Made by a program: the position numbers and the translations under genes. From NCBI GenBank assembly GCA_963665495.1, contig OY762289.1:5704001-5768000 (forward strand): a stretch of DNA of 64,000 nucleotides, read 5' to 3'. The stretch is from G963665495 sp963665495. GTDB lineage: Bacteria > Desulfobacterota > Desulfovibrionia > Desulfovibrionales > Desulfovibrionaceae. Below the pieces are notes generated by a model. The model searched no databases. It was not told where the DNA came from and saw only the letters and a list, made by a program, of their open reading frames with translations. Positions within the stretch are counted from its first letter, which is position 1; each line of letters starts with the position of its first letter. Positions 61,897 to 64,000 of this stretch are shown here, piece after piece.

Positions 61897-64000
61897 TGGC
61901 TGGTCCTTCTTGCTTCTTTAATTGTGTGAGTGCGGGAATGAAAACGGAGAATGTTGCGCCTTCGTCGGCATTGTTGGCAACTTCGATTTTTCCCTGGTGC
62001 TTTTCGACGATTTTTTTGACGATATCCAGTCCGAGTCCGCTGCCTTCGCCGGCTTTTTTCGTGGTGAAAAACGGGGTGAAGATTTTTCCGAACAGATCGT
62101 CCGGGATGCCCGGACCGCTGTCCTTGATGCAAACCCGCTGAAATCCGTTGACCTGGTTCAGCTGGATTTTTAAATCGCCTTTGAACTCCATGGCCTGCAG
62201 GGCGTTGTGGATCAGATTGGTCCAGACCTGGTTCAGTTCGTCCGGGTAGCAGTAGATTTCGTCCAGTTCTTCGTATTCGGTGACCAGATTAATGTTTCGC
62301 TTGATCTGGTTGTAATAAATCGTCAGGACGGTTTCGAGTCCGTCCTTGAGGGAAGATTTGACTGCTTTGTCACCCTGGTCGAAACGGGCGAAATTTTTCA
62401 GGGCGAAAATGACCTTGCTCGCTTTTTCCACGGCCAGAGAGATATTGGAGGCGTTGGAGTTCAAGTCCGCCAGTTTATAGGCCACATTGAAAATCATTTC
62501 GCCGTGCTCGTTTTGCAGCAAGGGGATATGCGGCGTAGGATCTTCGTGAATATTCAGTTTGATAAAGATGTTGGCCATGGTGCGCGTATTTTCGACGCCG
62601 AGTTTAGCCAGTTCCTCTTCCAGGGCTTTACGGATTTTCCTTTCTTCTCTGGTGGTCAGAAAAAGCTGTTTGCTGAACGCATGGGTCAGCAGATTCATGA
62701 ATTCTTCCTGCTGCTCGCTGGTGAGCACCTGGAGCAGCCGCGGCAGTTGGGAGAGCGTATCGTGCAGCGAGACTTCGATATTGCCGATGGAAGATTTGAT
62801 GGCTCCGAGCGGCGTATTCACTTCGTGCCCCACACCGGCGATGAGCTGTCCGAGAGCGGCCATTTTTGCGGATTCAATGATCTGCTGCTGGCTGCGCTTG
62901 AGGTTGGCCAGGGCTTCCTGCAGTTCGCCGGTCCGCTCGTCGACTTTTTTCTCCATCATATTGTAAAACTGCGCGTTTTCAATGGAGATGGCCACCTGGG
63001 AAGCCAGAACCGTGAGCAGTTCGAGACGCTCCGGCGTGAACATGCCTTCGATAAGGTCGTTTTCAAGATACAGAATGCCGAGCAATTTGCCGTAGTTCAG
63101 AATAGGCATGGCCAGCAGTGACTTGAGCTGCCGTGCCTTTATCTCGGCGTCGCCGGTGAATCCGCCGTCCTGGGTCGCATCTCCCAGGACCACGGTTTCC
63201 TGGGTCCGGGCGACATAACGAATGATGGAAACCGGCAGGAATGAGGCTTGTTCCAGAGCAAGGCTCTGGAGCGTCTTGATCTCGTCGGCCTGCGCATCGC
63301 CTTCCGCCTGAACCAGCAGCTCGCCTTCCTGCTTGAGCAGCACAGCTCCCCGCCGGGCTCCTGCGCTTTCAATCAGAATACGCATCAGTTTTTCAAGCAG
63401 TTTGCCGAGGACGATTTCACTGGAAATGGCCTGCGAAGCCTTGACGACCGTGGCGACATCCAGCTGGGCGGACAATGATGTTGAAGTGGAACTGCGTTCG
63501 GAGAAATATTTTTCCAGGCGGGAGGTCTGCAGCAGTTTCGGATACTGTTGCTCCAGCAGTTTGACCTTTGCCTTGGCTCCCCATTGGCCGTAGAGGAATA
63601 CCGCTTCCTGCATGTATCCGCTGGCCACGCGATCGTTGCCCACGCCCATGAAATATTTGGCGAAGCGCTCGCAGCACAGGCTTTCCAGAAAGATCGATTC
63701 CATGCGCTGCGCTTCCTCCCTGGCCTGCGTATAGGAGCTAATGGCGTCGTTGTGCTGATTGGCGGCGCGGGCTTCCTCGGCGCGCAGCAGCAGGAGCATC
63801 ACGGTAAAATTCTGCGGTCCGCATTTGGCCCATTTTTGAATTTTGCGCTTGCCGGATGCCAGGATGCTTTTGTAACGCGCCTGCTCCTGGGCTGAAAAGC
63901 CGTCCATGGCAGCGTGGATCGCCAGGCAGGTGAACAGCGTATAGATGGTCAGGTTGAAGGTCGGATCGGCGATGACATCCGCGGTGACTTCCGGGCCGGT
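61889..64000 (-). CDS. Large multidomain histidine kinase, C-terminal part (cut by window edge)
   Basis: The reading frame is open to the right edge, so the 704 residues seen are the C-terminal end of a bigger protein. In order: a helical TPR-like region with the WGAKAKVKLLEQQYPKL segment typical of giant AAA-ATPase/GAF sensor kinases, a GAF domain (about 190-330 of the visible part), coiled coil, HisKA with H in LIAGVGHEVNTPLGA, an unusually long insertion after the H-box helix, and HATPase (NALQAM, DSGPGIP, GEGSGLGLDIVKKIVEKHQG). The unseen N-terminus may hold a kinase-like and ATPase part. Coupled to the following receiver gene. Confidence 0.88.
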   Translation of the reverse strand, partial: TGPEVTADVIADPTFNLTIYTLFTCLAIHAAMDGFSAQEQARYKSILASGKRKIQKWAKCGPQNFTVMLLLLRAEEARAANQHNDAISSYTQAREEAQRMESIFLESLCCERFAKYFMGVGNDRVASGYMQEAVFLYGQWGAKAKVKLLEQQYPKLLQTSRLEKYFSERSSTSTSLSAQLDVATVVKASQAISSEIVLGKLLEKLMRILIESAGARRGAVLLKQEGELLVQAEGDAQADEIKTLQSLALEQASFLPVSIIRYVARTQETVVLGDATQDGGFTGDAEIKARQLKSLLAMPILNYGKLLGILYLENDLIEGMFTPERLELLTVLASQVAISIENAQFYNMMEKKVDERTGELQEALANLKRSQQQIIESAKMAALGQLIAGVGHEVNTPLGAIKSSIGNIEVSLHDTLSQLPRLLQVLTSEQQEEFMNLLTHAFSKQLFLTTREERKIRKALEEELAKLGVENTRTMANIFIKLNIHEDPTPHIPLLQNEHGEMIFNVAYKLADLNSNASNISLAVEKASKVIFALKNFARFDQGDKAVKSSLKDGLETVLTIYYNQIKRNINLVTEYEELDEIYCYPDELNQVWTNLIHNALQAMEFKGDLKIQLNQVNGFQRVCIKDSGPGIPDDLFGKIFTPFFTTKKAGEGSGLGLDIVKKIVEKHQGKIEVANNADEGATFSVFIPALTQLKKQEGPAND

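Overview
The window reads as a chromosomal segment of a sulfate-reducing deltaproteobacterium of the Desulfovibrionaceae type. The basis is protein family content: rubrerythrin (191 aa), desulfoferrodoxin (126 aa), rubredoxin (52 aa) and rubredoxin:oxygen oxidoreductase (402 aa) have the lengths and metal-ligand positions of the Desulfovibrio proteins and lie in that order, next to a PerR-type regulator and a catalase. Chemotaxis genes (CheX, CheY, a HEAT-repeat response regulator), a flagellin and many two-component proteins fit the same group. Most of the window is moderately GC-rich, except for an AT-rich patch at about 2.3-5.3 kb. No rRNA, tRNA, CRISPR array, prophage or intact insertion sequence was recognised.

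Layout. 0-2 kb: catalase (cut by the window edge) and perR, both with PerR-like boxes, then phosphoglycerate mutase. 2.0-5.0 kb: an AT-rich island with a double Fur box and three paralogous small secreted cysteine-rich proteins; a fourth small secreted Cys protein precedes it. 5.3-8.0 kb: oxygen-defence cluster rbr-dfx-rub-roo. 8.0-10.1 kb: two small heme-b-like membrane proteins separated by a nested foldback repeat. 10.1-14.5 kb: RND efflux pump and its adaptor. 14.7-21.5 kb: CoA-disulfide-reductase/rhodanese fusion, then a TRAP transporter with a GntR regulator and a metallo-beta-lactamase-fold protein. 21.6-28.6 kb: CYTH protein, small unknown proteins around a Fur-like box, 4-alpha-glucanotransferase, a GAF/HD-GYP protein and a phenylacetate-CoA-ligase-like enzyme. 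28.8-32.6 kb: purD-purE and a FetAB-type exporter. 32.7-38.2 kb: a secreted repeat protein, MutL, a lipoprotein and a TetR regulator. 38.2-46.5 kb: eight minus-strand genes in close succession (radical SAM, RNase G, QueH, phosphoesterase, Ser/Thr kinase, YkgJ-like, HldD, HDOD). 47.3-52.4 kb: a hybrid histidine kinase with a diguanylate cyclase response regulator. 52.7-54.6 kb: a membrane protein and a eukaryote-like PFK-2/FBPase-2. 54.8-58.5 kb: flagellin, cheY, HEAT-REC and cheX. 58.8-64 kb: a TPR protein, a small unknown protein, and a chain of histidine kinases and receivers running off the right edge.

How the parts work together. The left end is a peroxide, oxygen and iron response region: PerR probably represses catalase and itself, while the rubredoxin-linked enzymes remove superoxide, peroxide and oxygen. 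The Fur-boxed island of secreted Cys proteins is the least explained part and the best candidate for an undescribed system. The right third is largely signal transduction and motility. Two kinds of repeat are noteworthy: a dispersed intergenic repeat present twice (near 8.1 and 37.3 kb) and the foldback at 9.2-9.6 kb. The hexamer CGTACG is several-fold more frequent than chance across the GC-rich part and absent from the AT-rich island.
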